The notes beneath the pieces are model-generated. The model ran no database searches. It saw nothing but the letters and a program-made list of their open reading frames with translations, and was not told the origin of the DNA. Of a DNA stretch of 37,857 nucleotides, positions 1-8,716 are shown piece by piece. Source of the DNA: Nostocoides sp. (GTDB taxonomy: Bacteria; Actinomycetota; Actinomycetes; Actinomycetales; Dermatophilaceae); NCBI GenBank assembly GCA_025929465.1, contig JAICMC010000005.1:1-37857 (forward strand). Reading direction: 5' to 3'. A program made the translations under genes and the position numbers. Positions within the stretch are counted from its first letter, which is position 1. Each line of letters begins with the position of its first letter.

Positions 1-144
1 CACGACACCGATGACGAGAGCGGCCGCGCCCAGCACGCCGCTGGCCATGGACACGAACGTGATGCGACCGATCGGACCGACCCGTGCGGCCGGCGAACGG
101 GTCGCAGACTGGGCCGGGGTGGTGCGGGCTGGGGTGGTCATCAT
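1..144 (-). CDS. Putative membrane protein, N-terminal fragment
   Basis: The reading frame opens with ATGATG at 144 and runs off the left edge, giving 48 residues. A purine-rich GGGGAGA lies a few bases upstream of the first ATG and is a good ribosome binding site. About 25 Thr/Pro/Ala/Arg-rich residues come first, then a hydrophobic stretch (SGVLGAAALVIGVV) that looks like the start of a membrane segment or signal anchor. The gene is divergent from the LuxR-type regulator on its right, so the two may share a control region. The family cannot be recognised from this fragment. Confidence 0.55.
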   Translation of the reverse strand, partial: MMTTPARTTPAQSATRSPAARVGPIGRITFVSMASGVLGAAALVIGVV

Positions 145-198
145 GGTCTCCCCTGTCCTGGCCGTCCGTGGTGGTCGGCCACCGGCACCACGGTCGCG

Positions 199-3060
199 GT
201 GAACGGCTCTGCTCGCCCCGTCCAGATGGCCGGGTTCGCGAGTCCCGTCGCTCCGGTCAGAGCGGGGGTATGCCGCTCCGACCGCTCGCGCCAGCGGTAC
301 GGTCGGCTGGTGCTACACGGCCGTGAGCCCGAACGCGCGCACCTCGCCGCCCTGGTGGAGCAGGCACGCGCCGGAACCGGCGCCGTCCTGGTCGTCCTGG
401 GCGAGCCCGGCGTCGGCAAGACCGCCCTGCTGCGCGACCTGACCACCCTCCAGCAGCGTCCTGGTCAGGGTGGGAACGTCCGGGTGCTGCGTACTGCCGG
501 CGTCGAGTCGGAGTCACCGTTTCCGTATGCCGCGCTGCACCGCCTGCTCCGTCCGGTCACCGACGCCGACCGGTTGCCGGCTCCTCAGGCGAGGGCGCTG
601 CGGGTCGCGTTCGGCCTCGAGGACGGACCCGCCGTCGAGCCGTTCCTGGTCGGGGTCGCCACGTTGTCCGTGCTGACCGACGCAGCCGAACCGGGCGCAC
701 CCCTGCTGTGTGTGATCGACGACGCGCACTGGCTGGACTCGGCATCCGCGGACGCGTTGCTGTTCGCTGCCCGACAGCTGGCCGCGGACCCCGTGGCCAT
801 GATCTTCGCGGCCCGGACCGGTGACGCGGGCGGACGACCGTTCGCCCCTCCAGGGCTGCCCGTCCTGGAGGTCAGCGGCCTCGACGACGACGCGGCCCGC
901 CAGCTCCTCGACGAACGCGGCGACGACCCACTGTCCGGTGAGGTCGCCGAGCGCCTGGTCCGGGATACCGGCGGGAACCCGCTCGCCCTGCTGGAGCTGC
1001 CCACAGAGCTCAGCCCCGCCCAGCTGCACGGCGAAGCGCCGCTGCCGCAACAGCTCACCTTGACCGCCGGGGTGGAGCGCGCGTTCCTGGACCGATGCCG
1101 TCGCCTGCCGCAGCAGGTGCAGACGCTGCTGCTGGTGGCCGCCGCCGACTCCACCGGACGCGTTGCTACCGTTCGGCTGGCAGCCGCGACTCTGGGTGTC
1201 GACGCGACCGCGTGGGCGGACGCTGAGCGGTCGAACCTGCTGACCATCGCCGGCGACGTCGTGACGGTTCGGCACCCCTTGGTCCGGTCCGCCGTGTACC
1301 AGGCTGCCACCAGCTTCGAGCAGCGCCAGGTCCACCGCGCCCTCGCTGGGGCGGTCGGCCCCGACGACCCGGACCGGGCGACGTGGCACCGTGCCGCGGC
1401 AGCCGACGGACCGGACGCCGACATCGCCGACGCGCTCGAGGACGTGGCCGTTCGCGCTGAACAGCGTGGCGGCCACGTCGCCGCAGCCGACGCGTTCGAA
1501 CGCTCCGCCACCTTGACTGTGAACGAACAGGACCGGGCCACACGGCTGTTCGGCGCCGGGGGCGCGGCGTGGGCGGCCGGGCAAGTGGTCCGCGCCCGCA
1601 CCCTGGCCTCCTGCGCCCGCGAGCTCGCGGTCGACCCGCTGGAGCGAGCAGACATCGACCGGCTGCGGGCCCGTATCGAGGTCAACGTCGGTTCGGCCGT
1701 CGACGCGCACCGCATCTTCACCGTCGCTGCCCGCACGGTCGCCGACCACGACACCGGGCGCGCCCTGGAGATGGCGTGTGCGGCCGCCCTGAACCGCACC
1801 TACGGCGCCGACAGCGGAGCCACCCTCGGCGTCGGGGTGCTGACCAGGCTGCTCACCCCGGCCGAGCATGACACCGAACGCACCGCGTGCCTGCGCCTGC
1901 TGTTACGCACCCTGACGGCGTCCGGGGACCAGGACTGGTCCCGGGCCGCTCCCGCGCTCGCGCAGGCACTCGACGCTGGACGCCAGGTCGAGGACCTGGA
2001 CGTGATGAGCAACCTCGGCAACACCGCCCTGCACCTCGGCGACGACGAAGCTGCTCGGTCCTCCTACTCGGCCCTGGTGTCCACCGCCCGTGAAGCCGGC
2101 GCTGGAATGGTCGTGCTCTACGCGCTGGAACGGCTCATGTTCGCCCAGCTCCCCACCGGACCGTGGACGGCCGTGCGCAGCTCCGCCGACGAAGCGCTCA
2201 CCTTGGCGCGCAGCGTCGGCCAGCCCGCCCTGACCGCGGCCCCACTGGCCGCGTTGACCCTGCTGGCTGCCCTGACCGGCAGTGATGACTTCGACCACCG
2301 CCTGGCAGCCCTCGAGGACGTCGCCACCAGGTATCCGTTGGGCATCCTGACCGGCCCGACGAACGACGTCACCAGGTGGGGCAGGGGCACTCGCGCGGCC
2401 GCGCAGGGCGACGCCCCGGGAGCGCTGCACCACCTGTCCGGGATGCGGGTCCCCGCCCTGCGCCGGCTGGCCACCCTCGACCGGCTCGAAGCAGCCGTCC
2501 GGGCCGGCGACACCGGCCAGGCCCTGGCCGGGGTGGACGAGCTCGCCCCGTTCGCGGCCGGGACCGGCCGCCCGTGGGCCCTCGGCGCCGTCCAGCTGGG
2601 TCTCGCACTGACCACGCCGGCCCCCGCCGACGCGACGGCGGCGTTCGAGCGCGCGGTCGGCCACTACCGGGACGCGTCACGGCCGTACGACCTGGCGCGG
2701 ACCCGGCTCGCCTACGGTGAGTTCCTCCGCCGCACCAACCGCCGAGTGGACGCCCGCACCCAGCTGCGGGCGGCACTGGAGACGTTCGCCGACCTGGGTG
2801 CGGCCCCGTTGGCTGGGCGCGCCACCCAGGAGCTGCGTGCGTCGGGCGAGACCGCCCGCAGACGCGACCCGTCCACCCTGCTGGACCTGACCCCGATGGA
2901 GCTCAGGGTCGCCCAGCTGGTCAGCACCGGCCTGTCGAACAAGGACGTCGCCGCCCAGTGCTGGGTGTCACCGCGCACGGTGGCGTTCCACCTGCGCAAC
3001 GTGTTCACCAAGATCGGGATCAGCTCCCGGGCCGCGCTCGCCCAGCTCGACTTCAGCTGA
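199..3060 (+). CDS. LuxR-family transcriptional regulator, LAL type
   Basis: This is a large ATP-binding LuxR (LAL/MalT-like STAND) regulator of up to 953 residues, the usual size. The N-terminal AAA-type domain has a Walker A motif GEPGVGKT at about residues 68-75 and a Walker B-like LLCVIDDAHWLD at about 169-180. A long alpha-helical, TPR-like middle follows. The C-terminal 60 residues are a LuxR helix-turn-helix (LTPMELRVAQLVSTGLSNKD, then SPRTVAFHLRNVFTKIG). LAL proteins sense a ligand or protein partner through ATP-dependent switching. The first 37 residues do not look like the family, and GTG at 310, just before HGREPERAHL, is a likely alternative start; neither start has a strong Shine-Dalgarno. 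The gene lies upstream of an MFS exporter in the same direction, so it may control that gene; this is inference from position. Confidence 0.9.
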   Translation: MNGSARPVQMAGFASPVAPVRAGVCRSDRSRQRYGRLVLHGREPERAHLAALVEQARAGTGAVLVVLGEPGVGKTALLRDLTTLQQRPGQGGNVRVLRTAGVESESPFPYAALHRLLRPVTDADRLPAPQARALRVAFGLEDGPAVEPFLVGVATLSVLTDAAEPGAPLLCVIDDAHWLDSASADALLFAARQLAADPVAMIFAARTGDAGGRPFAPPGLPVLEVSGLDDDAARQLLDERGDDPLSGEVAERLVRDTGGNPLALLELPTELSPAQLHGEAPLPQQLTLTAGVERAFLDRCRRLPQQVQTLLLVAAADSTGRVATVRLAAATLGVDATAWADAERSNLLTIAGDVVTVRHPLVRSAVYQAATSFEQRQVHRALAGAVGPDDPDRATWHRAAAADGPDADIADALEDVAVRAEQRGGHVAAADAFERSATLTVNEQDRATRLFGAGGAAWAAGQVVRARTLASCARELAVDPLERADIDRLRARIEVNVGSAVDAHRIFTVAARTVADHDTGRALEMACAAALNRTYGADSGATLGVGVLTRLLTPAEHDTERTACLRLLLRTLTASGDQDWSRAAPALAQALDAGRQVEDLDVMSNLGNTALHLGDDEAARSSYSALVSTAREAGAGMVVLYALERLMFAQLPTGPWTAVRSSADEALTLARSVGQPALTAAPLAALTLLAALTGSDDFDHRLAALEDVATRYPLGILTGPTNDVTRWGRGTRAAAQGDAPGALHHLSGMRVPALRRLATLDRLEAAVRAGDTGQALAGVDELAPFAAGTGRPWALGAVQLGLALTTPAPADATAAFERAVGHYRDASRPYDLARTRLAYGEFLRRTNRRVDARTQLRAALETFADLGAAPLAGRATQELRASGETARRRDPSTLLDLTPMELRVAQLVSTGLSNKDVAAQCWVSPRTVAFHLRNVFTKIGISSRAALAQLDFS

Positions 3061-3270
3061 CCCTTCACGGCGTCGGTCCAGCGTGCGCCATCCGGGCCGT
3101 GCAGCCAGCCGGCAGCGCACTGCCGGGGTGCCCACACACTGTCGGACGCCCTATGCACCCCGGCCATCTGACCGGCGCGAAGCCCAGGCGTTCCGGCAAC
3201 CGTAGGGCTCACCACCGCCCCGGCGGTGCGACCACAGCTGAGCCTCACCAAGACCGCCCTAGGAGCTGCC

Positions 3271-4794
3271 ATGCACGCCAGGCCCGCCGAACCGCTCGCG
3301 GCCCACACCGCCAGCACACCGCACACCTCGACCGACACGACCAGAGACGGCCAGGCACTCGACCCCCACCCGCACGGCGACACCGACGACGGACCGCGCA
3401 CGTCGTGGGCCGTCCTGGCGCTGGCCCTCGCCGCCCAGATTCTCGTCGTCCTGGACATCTCCGTCGTCAACACGGCACTTCCGTCCATCGGACGCGCGCT
3501 GCACCTGGACGGGGCCGACCTTCAGTGGGTCGTGACCGCATACCTGATGATGTCCGGCGGCGGGCTGCTGTTCGGCGGCCGCATCGCCGACCTGCTGCCC
3601 CGCAAGTGGGTGTTCCTGACCGGGTTGACCGTGTTCACCGTCGCGTCCATCCTCAGCGGGTTCGCCGGCGGGGCAGGCGAGCTCATCGCTGCCCGCGCCG
3701 GACAGGGGCTGTCCGCCGCCCTGATGACGCCTGCCGCGATGTCCATCATCATGACCACCTACTCGGGCGCGCAGCGCCGCCTCGGGCTCACCCTGTGGGG
3801 GGCCGTCGGCTCCCTCGGCGTCATCGCCGGCGTCCTGCTCGGCGGCGCCCTGACCACGTGGGCCGGCTGGCAGACCATCTTCTGGATCAACGCCCCCATC
3901 GGCGCCGTCGCCCTCCTGGCCGGCCTCAAGCTCATCCCGGCCGCCCCGACACCGCGCGTCACGGTCAAGCAGTTCGACGCGGCGGGCGCCACCACCGTCA
4001 TCGGCAGCCTCGCCGCCCTCGTCTACGGACTGGGTGCCACCGGGCAACACGGCTGGCTCTCCGCCCGCGTCCTGGTCGCCTTCGCCAGCTCGGCGGTGCT
4101 CGCGGTGGCGTTCAAGCTCCGGGAGGACAAGGCTGCGCACCCGCTCGTCCCGACGCATACGTGGAAGGTCGCGTCCCTCGTGTCCGGCACCACGGTCATG
4201 CTCGGCGTCACCGGCATCCTGGTGGGGACGGTGTTCCTGGCGTCCATCTTCGTCCAGACCGTCATGGGGTACTCCGCCATCACGGCGGGCGTCGCGTTCG
4301 TGCCGTTCGCGCTGGCCATCACTGTCGGGACCGTCGTGGCCCGGCACGCGATGGCTCACGGCACCCCGCGGACCATCGCTGCCGTCGGCCTGCTCGTCGT
4401 GGCCGGTGGAGCGGTCCTGCTCGCCCAGGCATCCGCCGGCTCCGCCTTCGCTACCGGCGTCCTGCCTGGTCTGGCCATCATCGGACTCGGGGTCGGCCTG
4501 GTCTTCGCCCCCGTCTCCGTGAGCGCGATGGCCGGCATCCCGCCGCGGCACGCTGGCATGGCGTCGGGGTTGCTCATGACCGGACACGAGGTGGGTGCCG
4601 CCCTCGGCGTCGCCGTCCTGTCCGCGGTCGCGAACAGTGCCGGCAGCCTGGCCAGCGCAACCGGCGTCGTGAACGGCGTCCCCCGCGGGTTCGCCACCGC
4701 CGCCGGCATCGCCGCAGTTCTCGCCGGCTTCGCGTACCTGCGGATGCCCGCAGCCCGCGTCGCTGCTGGCGCCGGCATGCACATGCACCACTGA
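3271..4794 (+). CDS. MFS drug/solute exporter, DHA2 (EmrB/QacA) family
   Basis: This is a 507-residue major facilitator of the 14-TM drug:H+ antiporter-2 group. The start is ATG 3271, with AGGAG at 3261-3265 placed five bases upstream; the frame stays open further upstream but has no ribosome site there. A cytoplasmic N-terminus of about 45 residues precedes the first helix. The family signature LDISVVNTALPSIGR ends helix 1, and the loop 2-3 motif A appears as GGRIADLLPRK. Many Gly/Ala-rich helices follow, and the protein ends in MHMHH. Such proteins expel cationic or amphipathic compounds using the proton gradient; the substrate cannot be read from sequence. It sits 210 bases after the LAL regulator, its most likely regulator. 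Confidence 0.9.
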   Translation: MHARPAEPLAAHTASTPHTSTDTTRDGQALDPHPHGDTDDGPRTSWAVLALALAAQILVVLDISVVNTALPSIGRALHLDGADLQWVVTAYLMMSGGGLLFGGRIADLLPRKWVFLTGLTVFTVASILSGFAGGAGELIAARAGQGLSAALMTPAAMSIIMTTYSGAQRRLGLTLWGAVGSLGVIAGVLLGGALTTWAGWQTIFWINAPIGAVALLAGLKLIPAAPTPRVTVKQFDAAGATTVIGSLAALVYGLGATGQHGWLSARVLVAFASSAVLAVAFKLREDKAAHPLVPTHTWKVASLVSGTTVMLGVTGILVGTVFLASIFVQTVMGYSAITAGVAFVPFALAITVGTVVARHAMAHGTPRTIAAVGLLVVAGGAVLLAQASAGSAFATGVLPGLAIIGLGVGLVFAPVSVSAMAGIPPRHAGMASGLLMTGHEVGAALGVAVLSAVANSAGSLASATGVVNGVPRGFATAAGIAAVLAGFAYLRMPAARVAAGAGMHMHH

Positions 4795-4954
4795 GCCACG
4801 GCCCGTCGCCCGCACGACCAGCCACCCACCAGACCGGCGCAGTCCTATCGGTCGCCATCGTCATCGGCGTCGTGCCATGGCGCCACGTGGCCCGGACGTT
4901 CCTCACCGCCCGCGGCGAGCCTTGGCGAGAACAGCGCGCCGTGGGGCCGCTGGC

Positions 4955-5908
4955 TCAGGCCTCGTTGTTGCGACGCTCGGCCCGGCGACCCAGAGTGGTC
5001 AACCGGTCCAGCAGCCCGGAGGACAGCTTCGAGCGCGCAGCTCGCCCTTCCACCGGGCCGGCCCCGCCCCGCTCGGGAGCGTCTGGAAGCAGCCGGTTCA
5101 CCCGGCCCATCAGCCGGATCGTCGTCGCCGGCGCCAACCCGCGGAAGCGGATCCCCAGCCAGGTCATCGGAGTCAGGACGACCATCGGGCGACCGGCGAG
5201 CACCCCCGCGACGATGCGACGGGCAGCTCTGTCGGCATCCATGGACAGCAGCGGCAGCGATGCGGCCGTCGCGAACCACCGGTACTCCTCCTGCCGGTCC
5301 CCGGTGAACCGGGCCCGGCCGTGCGACCCGGTCCGCATCAGCCCCGGCACGACCGTGGTCGCCGTGATACCGGTGCCGCTCAACGCCGCTGCCAGGCCGT
5401 CGGAGAACCCCACCGCGCCGAACTTCGCCGTGGCATACGGCAGCAGGTGTGGCGGGGAGACCATGCCGCCGATCGAGGTGACCGTACCGATCCGGCCGTG
5501 ACCGCGCCTGCGCAGGTGCGGCAGGACGGTGAGGGCGGCGTTGATCGGCCCCCACGTCATCGTGCGGACGGCGTCGTCGAAGTCGCTCACCCGCATCGAC
5601 TCCAGCGGGCCGGCCTGGATGACCCCGGCCACGGTGAGCAGGACCTCGATCGGACCGACGCCGGCCTCGACGTCGCCCACGACCGCACCCACCTCGTTGA
5701 TGTCTCCGACGTCGCAGACCCGAGCCTCCACCGGGCCGAACGGGTCGAGCATCGTCGTGGCCCGAGCCAGCTCGTCCCGGTCCCGGGCGGTGATGACCAC
5801 CGTGAACCCGCGCTTCAGCAGCTCGCGCGCAGTGAGGAGTCCCAGGCCCCGCGAGCCGCCCATGACCAGTGCGACGGACGCCTGTGGCGGCTGCGTTGGC
5901 GGTGCCAT
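4955..5908 (-). CDS. SDR-family NAD(P)-dependent oxidoreductase
   Basis: This 317-residue short-chain dehydrogenase has the nucleotide-binding motif GGSRGLG near residue 17, a serine in the TSIGG segment and the catalytic pair YATAK (Tyr-x3-Lys). The usual NNAG motif after strand 4 reads TVAG here, a mild deviation. A C-terminal extension of about 80 residues ends in a basic tail (LGRRAERRNNEA), longer than the classical 250-residue SDR. Its ATG shares one base with the stop codon of the Rieske gene upstream (TGATG), so the two are translationally coupled. The substrate is unknown; the pairing suggests a redox step linked to the Rieske protein. Confidence 0.9.
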   Translation of the reverse strand: MAPPTQPPQASVALVMGGSRGLGLLTARELLKRGFTVVITARDRDELARATTMLDPFGPVEARVCDVGDINEVGAVVGDVEAGVGPIEVLLTVAGVIQAGPLESMRVSDFDDAVRTMTWGPINAALTVLPHLRRRGHGRIGTVTSIGGMVSPPHLLPYATAKFGAVGFSDGLAAALSGTGITATTVVPGLMRTGSHGRARFTGDRQEEYRWFATAASLPLLSMDADRAARRIVAGVLAGRPMVVLTPMTWLGIRFRGLAPATTIRLMGRVNRLLPDAPERGGAGPVEGRAARSKLSSGLLDRLTTLGRRAERRNNEA

Positions 5909-6795
5909 CAGACGACCGGGTTCAGGCGCAGGGTGCGGGTCTCGTCGCTACGGACCTGGACGCGTCCGTCGACCACGCGAGTCTGGAAGATGGCCGCCGG
6001 TCGCGTCGCCGGTCCACGGGCCACCGAGCCGTCGGTCACCTCGAAGCGCGAGCCGTGCCACGGGCACTCGACGCAGCCATCGCGGACCGGGCTCTCGTGC
6101 AACGGCCCCCCGCGGTGCGTGCACCTGTCCCCCAGGGCCAGGACGCGCCCACGGTCGCGCACGACGAGGACCGGAGTCTGGTCGACCGTGACCGAGACCG
6201 GCACCCCGTCGACCAGGTCGGTCTCGGCAACGACATCGGTCCACTCCATCGGCGGCCGGAGGAAGGCGGTCGTGTCCACGCCGACACCGAGCGCGTATGC
6301 CAGGTGCCCACCGAGCCAGCCGCCGACACCCATCAGCGCCAGGCCGGCCACCGAGCTCGTGACCGCCCGCTTGGGCCGTGCGCCGTTCGCGCGAGCCACC
6401 CAGGACGCCGCCACGAGCGCCAGTCCGGCCGAGTTCGCCACCAGGTGCGCCAGTCCGACGCGCCGCTCCGGCCCGTCGGTGTCGCTCCAGTCGACCAGTC
6501 CCGAAGCGATGGCGACGGGGCTGGCGAGCAGGCCGAGCCCGAGCAGTCGCCGGGCCGTTCCGGGGTCGCCACCGGTGGCGTCCAGGTAGGCCAGACCGAC
6601 CAGCGCTCCCACGGGGACGGTGACGAGGACGGGGTGCAGTGGGTGCGCGGCGGCCACACCGGACAGTGCGTCCTTGAGCCGTCCGGGGCCGAGCCTGGAC
6701 ACGATGCCGTGCAGCGCCTCGGCCGGGGCGTCCAGGACGGTGGCGCCCTCGATGGCGAGGGCGGCGCGGTTGGCACGTCGAGCGATGACAGACAT
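5908..6795 (-). CDS. DUF2231 membrane domain fused to Rieske [2Fe-2S] domain
   Basis: This is a 295-residue, two-part protein. Residues 1-170 carry several hydrophobic helices of the DUF2231 type (for example HPVLVTVPVGALVGLAYL and VGGWLGGHLAYALG). Residues 185-295 form a Rieske ferredoxin-like domain with the cluster ligands visible as CTHRGG (C225, H227) and CPWHGS (C244, H247). The start ATG 6795 follows GGAG five bases upstream; an in-frame ATG at 6828 would add only 11 residues and lacks a ribosome site. The fusion suggests a membrane-anchored one-electron carrier. The overlapping downstream SDR is a plausible partner. No oxygenase catalytic domain is present, so this is an electron-transfer protein rather than a ring-hydroxylating oxygenase. 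Confidence 0.88.
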   Translation of the reverse strand: MSVIARRANRAALAIEGATVLDAPAEALHGIVSRLGPGRLKDALSGVAAAHPLHPVLVTVPVGALVGLAYLDATGGDPGTARRLLGLGLLASPVAIASGLVDWSDTDGPERRVGLAHLVANSAGLALVAASWVARANGARPKRAVTSSVAGLALMGVGGWLGGHLAYALGVGVDTTAFLRPPMEWTDVVAETDLVDGVPVSVTVDQTPVLVVRDRGRVLALGDRCTHRGGPLHESPVRDGCVECPWHGSRFEVTDGSVARGPATRPAAIFQTRVVDGRVQVRSDETRTLRLNPVV

Positions 6796-7111
6796 GCCGG
6801 CTCCATACCCCGACGCGCGATGCTTCACACCGTCCCGGTGCGATGGGACGCCGCCGTGAGCCAGGTCGCCTTCCGCGGACGTCTCCAGCGACCCGCTGCG
6901 GGCGTGTCCCGTCGAGCGCTCGCTCCGGGAGCTCGACGGGTATGCCGCGACCGTCCTCGCACCGGCTCAGGTGTGTGTAGGGCTGGGCGTGACGGGTAAG
7001 GGGGTCGATGGCTGCGAGTGACCCTCGACGGCGAACCGGAGCGTACCGGCCGGTCACTGCGCCACCAGATCTCCGGCCTGTGCGCCGGCCGTCCGACCTC
7101 AGGAGCGAGCG
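6796..7111. other. Divergent intergenic region
   Basis: These 316 bases separate the Rieske gene (leftward) from the alcohol dehydrogenase (rightward). No convincing gene is present. The region must hold both promoters, but I could not pick a clean -35/-10 pair. One GTATGCC copy of the window-wide enriched 7-mer lies near 6939. Confidence 0.4.
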
Positions 7112-8302
7112 ATGAAGGCTTTGACGTGGCAGGGCAGACGGGACGTGTCCGTCCGCGACGTTCCGGACCCTCGAATCGAGCAGCCCACTGACGCGGTGAT
7201 CAAGGTGACCAGCACCGCGATCTGCGGCTCCGACCTGCACCTCTACGAGGTTCTCGGACCGTTCCTGACGCCGGGGGACGTGCTCGGGCACGAGGCCATG
7301 GGCATCGTGGAGGAGGTCGGCTCGGACGTGCGCGGGATCACGGTGGGGGACCGCGTGGTCATCCCGTTCAACATCTCCTGCGGGTCGTGCTGGATGTGCC
7401 GCCGGGGGTTCTACGCGCAGTGTGAGACCACGCAGGTCCGGCAGCAGGGCAAGGGAGCGGCGCTGTTCGGGTATACGTCGCTCTACGGGTCGGTCCCGGG
7501 GGGTCAGGCCGAGTACCTGCGAGTCCCCCAGGCCCACTTCGGCCCGATCCCCGTGCCGGACGGGGCCCCGGACGAGCGGTTCCTGTTCCTGTCCGACATC
7601 CTGCCGACGGCCTGGCAGGGCGTGCAGTACGCGGAGCTGGACGAGGGCCAGACGTTGGCCGTGGTCGGCCTCGGGCCGGTCGGCCAGCTTGCTGCCCGGA
7701 TCGGGAGACGCGCGGGACTGCGGGTGATCGGCCTGGACCGGGTCCCCGAGCGGCTGGCCCTGGCGCGCAGCTGGGGAGTGGAGGACATCGACATCGACCA
7801 GTTCGGCTCGGTCGACGAGACGGCGGACGCGATCCTGTCCCTGACCAGCGGGCGCGGGGCGGACGGCGTGGTGGAAGCCGTCGGAATGGAGGCGCACGGG
7901 TCACCCGTGGCCGAGGCCGCGATCCGGGGGGCAGGGCTGCTGCCCGATGTCGTCGCCAAGCCGCTGATCGAGCACGTCGCCGTCGACCGCCTCGCTGCCC
8001 TCTTGGTGGCCATCAAGGGCGTCCGGCGTGGGGGCACGGTGTCGGCGCTGGGCGTCTACGGCGGCAAGGTGGACCCGCTGCCCCTCATGGAGGTCGTCGA
8101 CCGGGGGATCGGGCTGCGCTTCGGCCAGTGCCACGTGCGGCGCTGGACCGACGACCTGCTCGCGATCCTGTCCGAGGACGACGACGTCCTGGGCGTGGAG
8201 TCGCTGCCCACCCACACCCTCCCACTGGAGCAGGCGCCAGCGGCATACGAGATGTTCCAGAAGAAGCGCGACGGATGCGTCAAGGTCGTCCTCAAACCGT
8301 GA
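7112..8302 (+). CDS. Zinc-dependent alcohol dehydrogenase, formaldehyde-dehydrogenase-like
   Basis: This 396-residue medium-chain dehydrogenase has an ideal start: AGGAG at 7101-7105, six bases before ATG. Catalytic zinc ligands are visible as C38 in ICGSD and H60-E61 in GHEAMG. The structural zinc site is complete (C90, C93, C96, C104; Cys-x2-Cys-x2-Cys-x7-Cys). The NAD(P)-binding glycine motif is GLGPVG at about 190. Length and the long C-terminal half match the formaldehyde-dehydrogenase/threonine-dehydrogenase-like group, whose members oxidise alcohols or formaldehyde adducts with NAD+. The exact substrate is not determined. It is a single-gene unit facing away from the Rieske pair. Confidence 0.9.
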   Translation: MKALTWQGRRDVSVRDVPDPRIEQPTDAVIKVTSTAICGSDLHLYEVLGPFLTPGDVLGHEAMGIVEEVGSDVRGITVGDRVVIPFNISCGSCWMCRRGFYAQCETTQVRQQGKGAALFGYTSLYGSVPGGQAEYLRVPQAHFGPIPVPDGAPDERFLFLSDILPTAWQGVQYAELDEGQTLAVVGLGPVGQLAARIGRRAGLRVIGLDRVPERLALARSWGVEDIDIDQFGSVDETADAILSLTSGRGADGVVEAVGMEAHGSPVAEAAIRGAGLLPDVVAKPLIEHVAVDRLAALLVAIKGVRRGGTVSALGVYGGKVDPLPLMEVVDRGIGLRFGQCHVRRWTDDLLAILSEDDDVLGVESLPTHTLPLEQAPAAYEMFQKKRDGCVKVVLKP

Positions 8303-8435
8303 CCGCCGAGGCGTGCGGGTCGGTCGTGCCTCGGTGAACACGAGCCGCAGGCGCACCCGTTGCAGGACGCCCGCGCATATCCGGCGCAGAACCGGGCAAG
8401 GTGTGGGTGTCATCTCTTCCACGATCGGAGACACC

Positions 8436-8621
8436 ATGTCGAGCCAGCCTGGCTTCGTGCCCGCTGTACCGCTCAACCCGTTGGCCGCCGCCAACGACGA
8501 GGAGCCGGTGAACCAGGACGAGGGCGTGCCCGTCGGTGCCTCCGATGTCGAAGCGGACAAGCAGAACGCAGAGGAACGCAGCGAGTCGTCCTCGGCGGAG
8601 GAGGAGAAGAAGTCCTCGTAG
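8436..8621 (+). CDS. Small acidic disordered protein, 61 aa
   Basis: The frame runs from ATG 8436 to TAG 8619-8621, with GGAG at 8427-8430, five bases before the start. The protein is Pro/Ala-rich for 20 residues, then dominated by Glu, Asp, Ser and Lys (…EERSESSSAEEEKKSS), with no Cys and no hydrophobic core. It therefore looks intrinsically disordered. The family is not recognised. The good ribosome site and composition shift support a real gene. It is separated from the dehydrogenase by 133 bases and is probably transcribed alone. Confidence 0.65.
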   Translation: MSSQPGFVPAVPLNPLAAANDEEPVNQDEGVPVGASDVEADKQNAEERSESSSAEEEKKSS

Positions 8622-8716
8622 CCGGACACAGCGCGCACGGCCTCCGGCCACTGCTTGCCATGGCGTGAACGCGTCCTTGGTCCAGCGCTCATCACCGCCG
8701 CAGACAGGAGGGGCGG

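Noticed and set aside
2958-5501. 847-codon forward frame across the regulator end, MFS gene and SDR
   Set aside because: It is Arg/Pro/His-rich frame-shift shadow sequence overlapping three well-supported genes; such long open frames are expected at this GC content.
5948-7897. 649-codon reverse frame across Rieske and dehydrogenase genes
   Set aside because: It overlaps two real genes on both strands and encodes no recognisable domain.
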